From: Panulirus ornatus
Taxonomy: Eukaryota; Arthropoda; Malacostraca; Decapoda; Palinuridae
Reading direction: 5' to 3'
Length of the DNA stretch: 64,000 nt
NCBI RefSeq assembly: GCF_036320965.1
Contig: NC_092225.1
Location: 75,661,935-75,725,934, forward strand
Position 1 is the stretch's first letter; the number at the start of each line of letters is the position of its first letter. The notes under the pieces were generated by a model. That model had not been told where the DNA came from. It was given only the letters and a program-made list of their open reading frames with translations, and made no database searches. Of the stretch, positions 33,922-46,592 are shown piece by piece. A program made the position numbers and the translations under genes.

Positions 33922-33955
<34 letters not shown>
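33084..33955 (-). mobile_element. RTE insertion with 5' inversion (young)
   Basis: 33084-33886 is minus-strand element sequence from the VIRYSRVEGQ codons to the 3' UTR position GCGCTACCTCGC. 33887-33955 is plus-strand and starts at the same GCGCTACCTAGC position, continuing to the AAACGCGGGAGACAGCGACA tail and a ~30-base poly-A. The two pieces fit together as one element whose 5' part was inverted, with 12 bases repeated at the join. TA repeats flank both sides. Confidence 0.82.
33239..33850 (-). pseudogene. RTE RT thumb and C-terminal module, uninterrupted
   Basis: 203 codons from SLNGEKLEEVKCFRYLGVDL to VVYRG TGA without a break, including YLGVDLSADGTMEAE, WFGHMERMSEERLTKR and GRPNWRWKDGVKKIL. 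RT catalytic motifs are absent because of 5' truncation. Confidence 0.9.

Positions 33956-34007
<52 letters not shown>
33956..34007. repeat. (TA)n microsatellite
   Basis: About 52 bases of TA between the poly-A of the 5'-inverted insertion and the truncated 5' end of the next RTE copy. Confidence 0.97.
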
Positions 34008-34009
<2 letters not shown>

Positions 34010-35822
34010 GTGGAATGCTTGCATAGTGCCATTGTACAAAGGCAAATGGGATAAAAGTGAGTGCTCAAATTACAGAGGTATAAGTTTGTTTAGTATTCCT
34101 GGGAAATCATATGGGAGGGTATTGATTGAGAGGGTGAAGGCATGTACAAAGCATCAGATTGGGGAAGAGCAGTGTGGTTTCAGAAGTGGTAGAGGATGTG
34201 TGGATCAGGTGTTTGCTTTGAAGAAAGTATGCGAGAAATACTTAGAAAGGCAAATGGATTTATATGTGGCATTTATGGATCTGGAGAAGGCATATGATAG
34301 AGTTGATAGAGATGCTCTGTGGAAGGTATTAAGAATATATGGTGTGAGAGGAGAGGCAAGTCGTTAGAAGCACTGAAATGTTTTTATCGAGGATGTAAGG
34401 CATGTGTATGTGTAGGAAGAGAGGAAAGTTGGTTCTCAGTGAATGTTGGTTTGCAGCAGGGGTGTGTGACGTTTCCATGGTTGTTTAATTTGTTTATGGA
34501 TGGGGTAGTTAGGGAGGTGAATGCAAGAGTTTTGGAAAGAGGGGCAAGTATGCAGTCTGTTGTGGATGAGAGTGCTTAGGAAGTGAGTCAGTTGTTGTTC
34601 ACTGATGATACAGCGCTGGTGGCTGATTTGTGTGTGAATCTGCAGAAGCTGGTGACTGAGTTTGGTAAAGTGTGTGAAAGAAGAAAGCTGAGAGTAAATA
34701 TGAATAACAGCAAGGTTATTAGGTACAGTAGGGTTGAGGGACAAGTCAATTGTGAGGTAAGTTTGAATGGAGAAAAACTGAAGGAAGTGAAGTGTTTTAG
34801 ATATCTGGGAGTGGATTTGGCAGCGTATGGAACCATGGAAGCAGAAGTGAATCATAGGGTGAGGGAGGGGGCGAAAGTTCTGGGAGCATTGAAGAATGTG
34901 TGGAAGTCGAGAACATTATCTCTGAAAGCAAAAATGGGTATGTTTGAAGGAATAGTGGTTCCAACAATGTTATATGGTTGCAAGGTGTGGGCTATAGATA
35001 ATAGAGTCATGCGGAGGAGGGTGGATGTGCTGGAAATGAGATGTTTGAGGACAATATGTGGTGTGAGGTGGTTTGATTAAGTAATAATAGGGTAAGAGAG
35101 ATGTGTGGTAATAAAAAGAGTGTGGTTGAGAGAGCAGAAGAGGGTGTTTTGAAATGGTTTGGTCACATGGAGAGAATGAGTGAGGAAAGATTGACAAGGA
35201 GGATATATGTGTCAGAGGTGGAGGGAACGAGGAGAAGTGGGAGACCAAATTGAAGGTGGAAAGATGGAGTGAAAAAGATTTTGAGTGATCGGGGCCTGAA
35301 CATGCAGGAGGGTGAAAGGCGTGCAAGGAATAGAGTGAATTGGAATGATGTGGTATACTGGGGTCGACGTGCTGTCAATGGATTGAACCAGGGCATGTGA
35401 AACGTCTGGGGTAAACCATGGAAAGTTCTGTGGGGCCTGGATGTGGAAAAGGAACTGTGTTTTCGGTGCATCATTACATGACAGCTAGAGACTGAGTGTG
35501 AACGAATGGGGCCTTTGTTGTCTTTTCCTAGCGCTACGTCGCACACATGAGGGGGGAGGGGGTTGTTATTTCATGTGTGGCGAGGTGGCGATGGGAATGA
35601 ATAAAGGCATACAGTATGAATTATGTACATGTGTACATATGTATATGTCTGTGTGTGTATATATATGTATACTTTGAGATGTATAGGTATGTATATTTGC
35701 ATGTGTGGACGTGTATGTATATGCATGTGTATGTGGGTGGGTTGGGCCATTATTTCGTTTGTTTCCTTGCGCTACCTCGCTAACACGGGAGACAGCGACA
35801 AAGCAAAATAAATAAATAAATA
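34008..35822 (+). mobile_element. RTE LINE, 5'-truncated (old subfamily)
   Basis: Starts at the WRNACIVPLYKGK codons. Frames 34026-34367, 34319-34579 and 34583-35080 carry NYRGISLF, CGFRSGRGCVDQ, FMDLEKAYDRV, GLQQGCVTFPWLF and FTDDTALVAD, with indels near 34350 and a stop at about 34577. The 3' UTR is long and ends CAAAATAAATAAATAA. The sequence reads past the young stop (WGRRAVNGLNQGM), the old-subfamily state. Confidence 0.9.
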
Positions 35823-35824
35823 AG

Positions 35825-38800
35825 TATTTATTATACTTAGTCACTGTCTCCCGCATTAGTGAAGTTGTGCAAGGAGTCAGACGAAAAAATGGCCCAACAC
35901 ACCCACATACACATGTATACACATAAACACCCATACATGCACATATACATACCTATACATTTCAACATACATATAAATACACAGACATATACATATATAC
36001 ACATGTACATATTCATACTCGCTGCCTTCATCCATTCCTGTCACCACCCCGCCACACATGAAATAGCACCCCCCCTCCCCCCAAGCGTGCACAAGGTAGC
36101 GCTAGGAAAGACAAAAAGGACTCATTCGTTCACAATGAGTCTCTAGCTGTCATGTGTAATGCACTGAAACCACAGATCCCTTTCCACATCCAGATCCCAC
36201 AAAACTTCCTTGGTTTACCCCAGACGCTTCACATGCCCTGGTTCAATCCATTGACAGCTTGTCGACCCCGGTATACCGAATCGTTCAAATTCACTCTATT
36301 CCTTGCACGCCTTTCACCCTCCTATATGTTCAGGCCCCAATCCCTCAAAATCTTTTTCAATCTATCCTTCCACCTACAATTTGGTTTCCCACTTCTCCTC
36401 ATTTCCTCTACCTTTGACACATATATCCTCTTTGTCAATCTTTCCTCACTCATTCTCTCCATGTGACCAAACCATTTTCACACACCATCTTCTGCTTTCT
36501 CTCAACCACACTCTTTTTTTACTGCACATCTCTCTTACCCTTTCCTTACTTAATAAAACCACCTCACACCACATACTGTCCTCAAACATTTCAATTCCAA
36601 CACATCCACCCTCCTCCGTGCAATCCTTTCCATAGCCCATGCGTCACAACCATATAACATTGTTGGAACCACTATTCCTTCAAACATACTCATTTTTGCT
36701 CTCTGAGATAACATTCTCGCCTTTCACACATTCTTCAACGCTTCCAGAACCTTCGCCCCCTCCCCCACCCTGTGACTCACTTCTGCTTCCATGGTTCCAT
36801 CCGCTGGTAGATCCACTTCCAGATATCCAAAACACTTCACCTCTTCCACTTTTTCTCCATTCAAACTTACCTCCCAATTAACTTGTCCCTCAACCCTATT
36901 CACACACTTTACCAAACTCAGTCACCAACTTCTGCAGTTTCTCACCCGAATCAGCCATCAGTGCTGTATCATCAGCAAACAACTAACTCAATTCCCAAGA
37001 CCTCTCATCCACAACAGACTGCATACTTGCCTCTCTCTCCAAAACTCTTGCCTTCACATCCCTAACAACCCCATCCATAAACAAATCAAACAACCATGGA
37101 GACATCCTGCACCCCTGCCGCAAACCGACATTCACTGAGAACCAATCACTTTCTTCTCTTCCTACTCATACACATGCCTTACATCCTCAATACAAACTTT
37201 TCACTGCTTCCAGCAACTCACCTCACACAACATATACTCTCAATACCTTCCACAGAGCATCTCTATCAACTCTATCAAATGCCTTCTCCACATCCATAAA
37301 AGCTACATACAAATCAATATGTTTTTCCACATATTTCTCATATACATTCTTTAAAGCAAGCACCTGATCCACATATCCTCTAACACTTCTGAAACCACAC
37401 TGCTCTTCCCCAATCTGGTGCTCTGTACATGCCTTGGCCCTCTCAATCAATACGCTCCTATTTAATTTCCCAGGAATACTCAACAAACTTATACCTCTGT
37501 AATTTGAAGACTCACCATTATCCCCTTTGCCTTTGTAGAATGGCACTATACATGCATTCTGCCAACCCCCAAGGCACTTCACCATGAACCATACATACAT
37601 TGAATATCCTCACCAACCAGTCAACAACACAGTCACCCCATTTTTAAATAAATTCCACTGCAATACCATTCAAACCCGCCGCCTTGCCAGCTTTCATCTT
37701 TAGCAAAACAATCACGACCTCTTCTCTTTTTACCAAACCTTTCTCCCTAACCCTCTCACTTCGCCCACCACCTCAACCAAAACTTCCAAATCTGCCACTC
37801 TATCATCTAACACATTCAACAAACCTTCAAAATACTCACTCCATCTCCCTTGAACTTCACCACTATTTGTTATTAACTTCCCATTTGCCCCCTTCACCAA
37901 TGTTCCCATTTGTTCTCCTGTCTTACGCACTTTATTTACCTCCTTCCAAAACATCTTTTTATCCTCCCTAAAATTTAATGATACTCTTTCACCCCAACTC
38001 TTATTTGCCCTCTTGCACCTTTCTCTTGACCTCTTGCCTCTTTCTTTTATACATCTCCCAGTCATTTGCACTATTTCCCTGCAAAAATTGTCCAAATACC
38101 TCTCTCTTCTCTTTCACTATTTATCTTACTTCTTTACCCCACCACTCAATATCCTTTCTAATCTGCCCACCTCCCACCTTTTTCATGCCACAGGCATCTT
38201 TCAAGCCATCACCACTTCCCTAATACATCTCATTCCTCCCCCACTCCCCTTACGTCATTTGCTCTCACCATCTTCCATTCTGCACTCAATCTCTCCTAGT
38301 ACTTCCTCACACAAGTCTCCTTTCCAAGCTCACTTACTCTCACCACTCTCTTCACCCCAACATTCTCTCTTCTTTTCTGAAAACCTCTACATGTCTTCAC
38401 CTTCACCTCCACAAGATAATGATCAGACATCCCTCCAGTTGCCCCTCTCAGCACATTAACATCCAAAAGTCTCTCATGCGCCCATCAATTAACATGTAAT
38501 CCAATAACGCTCTCTGGTCATCTCTCCTAGTTACAAATATATATTTATGTATAGCTGTCTTTTTCAACCAGGTATTCCCAATCACCAGTCCTTTTTCAGC
38601 ACACAAATCTACAAGCTGTTCACCATTTCCATTTACAACACTGAACTCCCCATGTACACAAATTATATCCTCAACTGCCACATTACTCACTTTTGTATTA
38701 AAATCACCCAATACTATAACCCGATCTTGTGCATCAAAGCTGCTAACACACTCACTCAGTTGCTTCCAAAACACTTACCTCTCATGATCTTTCTTCTTAT

Positions 38801-38941
38801 GACAAGGTGCATAGGCACCAATAATCACCCATCTCTCTACATCCACTTTGAGTTTTACCCATACCAATCTAGAGTTTACTTTCTTACACTCAATCACATA
38901 CTACCACAACTCCTGCTTCAGGAGGAGTGCTACTCCTTCCT
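35825..38941 (-). mobile_element. RTE LINE, 5'-truncated in endonuclease (old subfamily)
   Basis: Long 3' UTR (35825-36240), a decayed C-terminal region (36303-36915), RT (37000-37760) with FMDVEKAFDRVDRDALWKV near 37230-37310 and CGFRSVRGYVDQ near 37370-37400, linker, and endonuclease up to about 38941. Endonuclease piece 38448-38774 has VIVLGDFNTKVSN and LLDYMLIDG. The 5' cut is in the GVALLLKQEL codons. Many frame breaks. Confidence 0.88.
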
Positions 38942-38949
38942 TAATCAAT

Positions 38950-39005
38950 CACTGTTTCCCGCATGAGTGAGGTAGCACAAGGAAATAAACGAAGAATGGC
39001 TAAAT
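38950..39005 (-). mobile_element. RTE 3' UTR scrap
   Basis: ACTGTTTCCCGCATGAGTGA, then GGTAGCACAAGG and an AACGAAGAATGGC-like end: about 55 bases of a minus-strand RTE 3' end wedged between two larger copies. Confidence 0.75.
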
Positions 39006-39010
39006 CACTC

Positions 39011-41225
39011 AGACTTTTGGATGTTAATGTGCTGAGAGGTGCAACTGGAGGGATGTCTGATCATTATATTGTCGAGGCTAAGGTGAAGATTTGTATGGGT
39101 TTTCAGAAAAGAAGAGTGAATGTTGGGGTGAAGAGGGTGGTGAGAGTATGTGAGCTTGGGAAGGAGACTTGTGTGAGGAAGTACCAGGAGAGACTGAGTA
39201 CAGAATGGAAAAAGGTGAGAACAATGGAAGTAAGGGAAGTGGGGGAGGAATGGGATGTATTTAGGGAATCAGTGATGGATTGCGCAAAAGATGCTTGTGG
39301 CATGAGAAGAGTGGGAGGTGGGTTGATTAGAAAGGGTAGTGAGTGGTGGGATGAAGAAGTAAGATTATTAGTGAAAGAGAAGAGAGAGGCATTTGGACGA
39401 TTTTTGCAGGGAAAAAATGCAATTGAGTGGGAGATGTATAAAAGAAAGAGACAGGAGGTCAAGAGAAAGGTGCAAGAGGTGAAAAAGAGGGCAAATGAGA
39501 GTTGGGGTGAGAGAGTATCATTAAAATTTAGGGAGAATAAAAAGATGTTTTTGGAAGGAGGTAAATAAAGTGCGTAAGACAAGGGAGCAAATGGGAACTT
39601 CAGTGAAGGGCGCAAATGGGGAGGTGATAACAAGTAGTGGTGATGTGAGAAAGAGATGGCGTGAGTATTTTGAAGGTTTGTTGAATGTGTTTGATGATAG
39701 AGTGGCAGATATAGAGTGCTTTGGTCGAGGTGGTGTGCAAAGTGAGAGGGTTAGGGAAAATGATTTGGTAAACAGAGAAGAGGTAGTAAAAGCTTTGCGG
39801 AAGATGAAAGCCAGCAAGACAGCAGGTTTGGATGGTATTGCAGTGGAATTTATCAAAAAAGGGGGTGACTGTATTGTTGACTGGTTGGTAAGGTTATTTA
39901 ATGTATGTATGACTCATGGTGAGGTGCCTGAGGATTGGCGGAATGCATGCACAGTGCCATTGTACAAAGGCAAAGGGGATAAGAGTGAGTGCTCAAATTT
40001 CAGAGGTATAAGTTTGTTGAGTATTCCTGGTAAATCATATGGGAGGGTATTGATTGAGAGGGTGAAGGCATGTACAGAGCATCAGATTGGGGAAGAGCAG
40101 TGTGGTTTCAGAAGTGGTAGAGGATGTGTGGATCAGGTGTTTGCTTTGAAGAATGTATGTGAGTAATACTTAGAAAAGCAAATGGATTTGTATGTAGCAT
40201 TTATGGATCTGGAGAAGGCATATGATAGAGTTGATAGAGATGCTCTGTGGAAGGTATTAAGAATATATGGTGTGGGAGGCAAGTTGTTAGAAGCAGTGAA
40301 AAGTTTTTATCGAGGATGTAAGGCATGTGTACGTGTAGCAAGAGAGGAAAGTGATTGGTTCTCAATGAATGTAGGTTTGCGGCAGGGGTGTGTGATGTCT
40401 CCATGGTTGTTTAATTTGTTTAAGGATGGGGTTGTTAGGGAGGTGAATGCAAGAGTTTTGGAAAGAGGGGCAAGTATGAAGTCTGTTGGGGATGAGAGAG
40501 CTTGGGAAGTGAGTCAGTTGTTGTTTGCTGATGATACAGCGCTAGTGGCTGATTCATGTGAGAAACTGCAGAAGCTGGTGACTGAGTTTGGTAAAGTGTG
40601 TGAAAGAAGAAAGTTAAGAGTAAATGTGAATAAGAGCAAGGTTATTAGGTACAGTAGGGTTGAGGGTCAAGTCAATTGGGAGGTAAGTTTGAATGGAGAA
40701 AAACTGGACGAAGTAAAGTGTTTTAGATATCTGGGAGTGGATCTGGCAGCGGATGGAACCATGGAAGCGGAAGTGGATCATAGGGTGGGGGAGGGGGCAA
40801 AAATCCTGGGAGCCTTGAAGAATGTGTGGAAGTTGAGACCATTATCCCGGAAAGCAAAAATGGGTATGTTTGAAGGAATAGTGGTTCCAACAATGTTGTA
40901 TGGTTGCGAGGCGTGGGCTATGGATAGAGTTGTGCGCAGGAGGATGGATGTGCTGGAAATGAGATGTTTGACGACAATGTGTGGTGTGAGGTGGTTTGAT
41001 CGAGTGAGTAACGTAAGGGTAAGAGAGATGTGTGGAAGTAAAAAGAGCGTGGTTGAGAGAGCAGAAGAGGGTGTTTTGAAGTGGTTTGGGCACATGGAGA
41101 GAATGAGTGAGGAAAGATTGACCAAGAGGATATATGTGTCGGAGGTGGAGGGAACGAGGAGAAGAGGGAGACCAAATTGGAGGTGGAAAGATGGAGTGAA
41201 AAAATTTTGTGTGATCGGCGCCTGA
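39011..41225 (+). pseudogene. RTE linker + RT in three open segments
   Basis: Segments 39011-39568, 39570-40166 and 40182-41225. They contain KAAGLDG-like KTAGLDGIAVEFIKKGG, NFRGISLLSIPGK, CGFRSGRGCVDQ, then FMDLEKAYDRVDRDAL, GLRQGCVMSPWLF and FADDTALVADS. All RT catalytic residues are present; only three small lesions separate the pieces. Confidence 0.9.
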
Positions 41226-41486
41226 ACATGCAGGAGGGTGAAAGGAGGGCAAGGAATAGAGTGAATTGAAGCGATGTGGTATACCGGGGTTGACGTGCTG
41301 TCAGTGGATTGAATCAAGGCATGTGAAGCGTCTGGGGTAAACCATGGAAAGCTGTGTAGGTATGTATATTTGCGTGTGTGGACGTATGTATATACATGTG
41401 TATGGGGGGGGTTGGGCCATTTCTTTCGTCTGTTTCCTTGCGCTACCTCGCAAACGCGGGAGACAGCGACAAAGTATAATAAAAAT

Positions 41487-41487
<1 letters not shown>
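39011..41487 (+). mobile_element. RTE LINE, 5'-truncated in endonuclease (young)
   Basis: Runs from RLLDVNVLRGATGGMSDH near the end of the endonuclease to the short 3' UTR and tail (AAAGTATAATAAAAAT). The EN-RT boundary is intact here, with six A's in GGGAAAAAATGC. Breaks: an extra T at about 39550, a stop (GAG/AAA region, TAA) at 40164-40166, and a missing T near 41206 that gives KKFCVIGA. Confidence 0.92.
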
Positions 41488-42185
<698 letters not shown>

Positions 42186-43436
42186 GTAGGGTATTGATTG
42201 AGAGGGTGAAGGCATGTACAGAGCATCAGACTGGGGAAGAGCAGTGTGGTTTCAGAAGTGGTAGAGGATGTGTGGATCAGGTGTTTGCTTTGAAGAATGT
42301 ATGTGAGAAATACTTAGAAAAGCAAATGGATTTGTATGTAGCATTTATGGATCTGGAGAAGGCATATGATAGAGTTGATAGAGATGCTCTGTGGAAGGTA
42401 TTAAGAATATATGGTGTGGGAGGCAAGTTGTTAGAAGCAGTGAAAAGTTTTTATCGAGGATGTAAGGCATGTGTACGTGTAGGAAGAGAGGAAAGTGATT
42501 GGTTCTCAGTGAATGTAGGTTTGCGGCAGGGGTGTGTGATGTCTCCATGGTTGTTTAATTTGTTTATGGATGGGGTTGTTAGGGAGGTAAATGCAAGAGT
42601 TTTGGAAAGAGGGGCAAGTATGAAGTCTGTTGGGGATGAGAGAGCTTGGGAAGTGAGTCAGTTGTTGTTCGCTGATGATACATCGCTGGTGGCTGATTCA
42701 TGTGAGAAACTGCAGAAGCTGGTGACTGAGTTTGGTAAAGTGTGTGGAAGAAGAAAGTTAAGAGTAAATGTGAATAAGAGCAAGGTTATTAGGTACAGTA
42801 GGGTTGAGGGTCAAGTCAATTGGGAGGTGTTTGAATGGAGAAAAACTGGAGGAAGTGAAGTGTTTTAGATATCTGGGAGTGGATCTGGCAGCGGATGGAA
42901 CCATGGAAGCGGAAGTGGATCATAGGGTGGGGGAGGGGGCGAAAATTCTGGGGGCCTTGAAGAATGTGTGGAAGTCGAGAACATTATCTCGGAAAGCAAA
43001 AATGGGTATGTTTGAAGGAATAGTGGTTCCAACAATGTTGTATGGTTGCGAGGCGTGGGCTATTGATAGAGTTGTGCGCAGGAGGATGGATGTGCTGGAA
43101 ATGAGATGTTTGAGGACAATGTGTGGTGTGAGGTGGTTTGATCGAGTGAGTAACGTAAGGGTAAGAGAGATGTGTGGAAATAAAAAGAGCGTGGTTGAGA
43201 GAGCAGAAGAGGGTGTTTTGAAGTGGTTTGGGCACATGGAGAGAATGAGTGAGGAAAGATTGACCAAGAGGATATATGTGTCGGAGGTGGAGGGAATGAG
43301 GAGAAGAGGGAGACCAAATTGGAGGTGGAAAGATGGAGTGAAAAAGATTTTGTGTGATCGGGGCCTGAACATGCAGGAGGGTGAAAGGAGGGCAAGGAAT
43401 AGAGTGAATTGGAGCGATGTGGTATACCAGGGTTGA
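42186..43436 (+). pseudogene. RTE RT C-terminal part, direct segment
   Basis: Two overlapping frames, to 42868 and 42804-43436, contain CGFRSGRGCVDQ, FMDLEKAYDRVDRDAL, GLRQGCVMSPWLF, FADDTSLVADS and the C-terminal module. A 3-to-4 base loss at the NWEVSLNG codons (42828-42832) causes the single frame shift. Confidence 0.9.
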
Positions 43437-43647
43437 CGTGCTGTCAGTGGATTGAATCAAGGCATGTGAAGCGTCTGGGGTAAACCATGGAAAGCTGTGT
43501 AGGTATGTATATTTGCGTGTGTGGACGTATGTATATACATGTGTATGGGGGGGGGTTGGGCCATTTCTTTCGTCTGTTTCCTTGCGCTACCTCGCAAACG
43601 CGGGAGACAGCGACAAAGTATGATAAAATAAATAAAATAAATAAATA

Positions 43648-43670
43648 ATATATATATATATATATATATA
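43648..43670. repeat. (TA)n at LINE-LINE junction
   Basis: Short TA tract between the tail of the 5'-inverted insertion and a 3' UTR fragment of another copy. Confidence 0.93.
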
Positions 43671-44031
43671 CTTAAATGCCAATACACGCACATATATAAA
43701 CGGGCATATACATATATACCCATGCACATATTCATACTTACTGCCTTCATCCATTCCTGTCGCCACACTGCCACAAAGGAAACAGCATCCCCCCTCCCCC
43801 CAGTGAGGTAGCACCATGAAAAGACAAAAAGGCCACATTCATTCACATTCAATCTCTAGCTGTCTTGCATAATGCACCGAAACCACAGCTCCCTTTCCAT
43901 ATCCAGATCCCACAGACCTTTCCATGGTTTACCCAACACTTCATATGCCCTGGATCAATCCACTGACAGCACATCGACCCCAGTATACCACATCATTCCA
44001 ATTCACTCTATTCCTTGCACACCTTTCACCT
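43671..44031 (-). mobile_element. RTE 3' UTR fragment (old subfamily)
   Basis: Long-type 3' UTR lacking its extreme 3' end, plus about 15 codons of the polyprotein end (RNRVNWNDVVYWGRCAVSGL). Cut at 44031 where a Tigger-type terminal sequence begins, so the transposon probably inserted here or the break coincides. Confidence 0.85.
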
Positions 44032-44253
44032 AATCTGAAAATCCAAAATGTGAAATGCTCTAAAATCTGAAACATTTTGAATGGTGACATGACGTTACGA
44101 GTGGAAAATTCTAAACCTGACCTCAATTGCCCATGCAGGACTCTGATTCTCTGCTGGCACCAGTTTGTTACAAACCATCATCACTATGTTTTTTTGCTTA
44201 TTCTCTGCTCTGTGGTACAAAGATATTGTTGAAAATCTCAAAAAGATATCCCT

Positions 44254-44514
44254 ATGGATAACAATGATAAGAAAGAGAGGAAGCATTTATGTTTATTCAC
44301 AGCACAGAAAGTCAAGCTGTTGGAACAACTCGAGAGAATTGTAAGTGTGAAACATCTTACAGAAGAGTATGGTATTGGAATGACCACCATATATGACATG
44401 AAGAAACAGAAGGATAAACTGTTGAAGTTCTATGCTGAAAGTGATGAACATAAGCTAATGAAAATAGAAAAACACTGCATAAAGCTAAAAATGAAGACCT
44501 CGATCTTGTACTGA
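44254..44514 (+). pseudogene. Tigger/pogo transposase N-terminal HTH
   Basis: 86 codons with the psq/CENP-B-like helix-turn-helix: QKVKLLEQLERIVSVKHLTE, then EYGIGMTTIYDMKKQKDK and LLKFYAESDEH. This domain binds the element's terminal repeats. A frameshift near 44500 moves the reading to KEWIPQRHSEHTPLNG in another frame, where the second (CENP-B type) HTH would begin. Confidence 0.85.
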
Positions 44515-44639
44515 AAGAGTGGATCCCTCAGCGGCACAGTGAACACACACCACTTAATGGTATGCTGATCATGAATCAAGTTAAGATATATCATGATGAA
44601 ATGAAAATTGAAGGGAACTGTGAATATTCAAAAGGCTAG

Positions 44640-45043
44640 TTGCATAAAATTAAGAAAAGACACGGCATTCAGTCTTCAAAGATTTGCGGTAATAAAGCAT
44701 CTGCTGATCATAAAACAGCAGAGATATTGATTGAGGGGTTCACCATGATCATTGCTGATGAAATTCTGACATCAGAACAAGTCTATAATGCTGATAAAAC
44801 ATCATTGTTTTGGCATTATTGTCCCAGAAAGACACTGACTAAAGATGATGAGACAGCCGCTACAGTTATTAAGGATGCCAAGGACAGAATAACTGTGCTG
44901 GGATGTGCTAATGCAATAGACATGCACAAGTATAAACTTGCTGTGATAGGCAAAAGCTTGCATCCTTATTGTTTCAAGGAGTGAATTTCTTAACAGCCCA
45001 TTATTATGCAAATAAAAACACTGTATAAATTATCTTCAGGCTG
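44640..45043 (+). pseudogene. Tigger/pogo transposase catalytic-domain start
   Basis: Contains HKIKKRHGIQ and GNKASADHKTAE (end of the CENP-B HTH), then EQVYNADKTSLFWHYCPRKT, where NAD carries the first catalytic Asp of the DDE/D triad, and KDRITVLGCANAIDMHKYKL followed by VIGKSLHPYCFKE. The frame stops at 44984, though VNFLTAHYYANKN just after is still transposase-like. The second Asp and the rest are deleted. Confidence 0.87.
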
Positions 45044-45584
45044 TGTATTAGGTATATACGAAACAAATGGATTTTGTGTTTAGACTTGGGTCCCATCCAA
45101 AAGATATCTCATTATGGGGCACAAGATATCTCATAATGTTTTTGTATTTTTTTCTCATTATTTTACTTTGTTGGTGTCTCCCGCGTTAGCGAGGTAGCGC
45201 AAGGAAACAGACAAAAGAATGGCCCAACCCACCCACATACACATGCATATACATACATGTCCACACACGCACATATACATACCTATACATCTCAACGTAT
45301 ACATATATATACACACACAGACATATTCACTCTATTCCTTGCACGCCTTTCACCCTCCTGCATGTTCAGGCCCCGATCACACAAAATCTTTTTCACCCCA
45401 TCTTTCCACCTCCAATTTGGTCTCCCACTTCTCCTCGTTCCCTCCACCTCTGACACATATATCCTCTTGGTCAATCTTTCCTCATTCATTCTCTCCATGT
45501 GACCAAACCATTTCAAAACACCCTCTTCTGCTCTCTCAACCACACTCTTTTTATTACCACACATCTCTCTTACCCTATTATTAC

Positions 45585-46574
45585 TTAATCAAACCACCTC
45601 ACACCACATATTGTCCTCAAACATCTCATTTCCAGCACATCCACCCTCCTGCGCACAACTCTATCCATAGCCCACGCCTCGCAACCATACAACATTGTTG
45701 GAACCACTATTCCTACAAACATATCCATTTTTGCTTTCCGAGATAATGTTCTCGACTTCCACACATTCTTCAAGGCTCCCAGAACTTTTGCCCCCTCCCC
45801 CACCCTATGATTCACTTCTGCTTCCATAGTTCCATCTGCTGCCAAATCCACTTCCAAATATCTAAAACACTTTACTTCCTCCAGTATTTCTCCATTCAAA
45901 CTTAACTCCCAATTTACTTGACCCTCAACCCTACTGTACCTAATAACCTTACTCTTATTCACATTTACTCTCAACTTTCTTCTTTCACACACTTTAACAA
46001 TCTCAGTCACTAGCTTCTGCAGTTTCTCACATGAATCAGCCACCAGCACTGTATCATCAGCAAACAACAACTGACTCACTTCCCAAGCTCTCTCATCCAC
46101 AACAGACTGCATACTTGCCCCTCTTTCCAAAACTCTTGCATTCACCTCCCTAACAACCCCATCCTTAAACAAATCAAACAACCATGGAGACATCACACAC
46201 CCCTGCCGCAAACCTACATTCACTGAGAACCAATCATTTTCCTCTCTTCCTACACGTACACATGCCTTACATCCTCGATAAAAACCTTTCACTGCTTCTA
46301 ACAACTTGCCTCCCACACCATGTATTCTTAATACCTTCCACAGAGCATCTCTATCAACTCTATCATATGCCCTCTCCAGATCCATAAATGCTACATACAA
46401 ATCCATTTGCTTTTCTAAGTATTTCTCACATACATTCTTCAAAGCAAACACCTGATCCACACATCCTCTACCACTTCTGAAACCACACTGCTCTTCCCCA
46501 ATCTGATGCTCTGTACATGCCTTCACCCTCTCAATCAATACCCTCCCATATAATTTACCAGGAATACTCAACAA
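45585..46574 (-). pseudogene. RTE RT core of LINE A
   Basis: 329 codons: SIPGKLYGRVLIERV, CGFRSGRGCVDQ, FMDLERAYDRVDRDAL, GLRQGCVMSPWLFDLF, FADDTVLVADS, YLEVDLAADGTMEAE and CGVRWFD. All catalytic Asp residues are present. A stop or frame change follows at about 45585 because the RVSN codons are partly lost. Confidence 0.88.
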
Positions 46575-46592
46575 ACTTATACCTCTGTAATT

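Larger units (their letters stand above)
44032..45150 (+). mobile_element. Internally deleted Tigger/pogo DNA transposon
   Basis: The left end resembles Tigger termini (AATCTGAAAATCCAAAATGT, then AAATGCTCTAAAATCTGAAA). Transposase remnants follow, and the right part (AGACTTGGGTCCCATCCAAA, then AGATATCTCATTATG) is the familiar Tigger 3' sub-terminal sequence. The extreme right terminus is missing or too diverged. The transposase is cut after the first catalytic region, so the element is dead. Confidence 0.8.

Noticed and set aside
38950..39005. A third 5' inversion at 38941-39020
   Set aside because: The small minus-strand piece is the extreme 3' end and the following plus-strand piece is endonuclease, which is the reverse of the order twin priming gives. 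More likely one copy landed beside another's tail.
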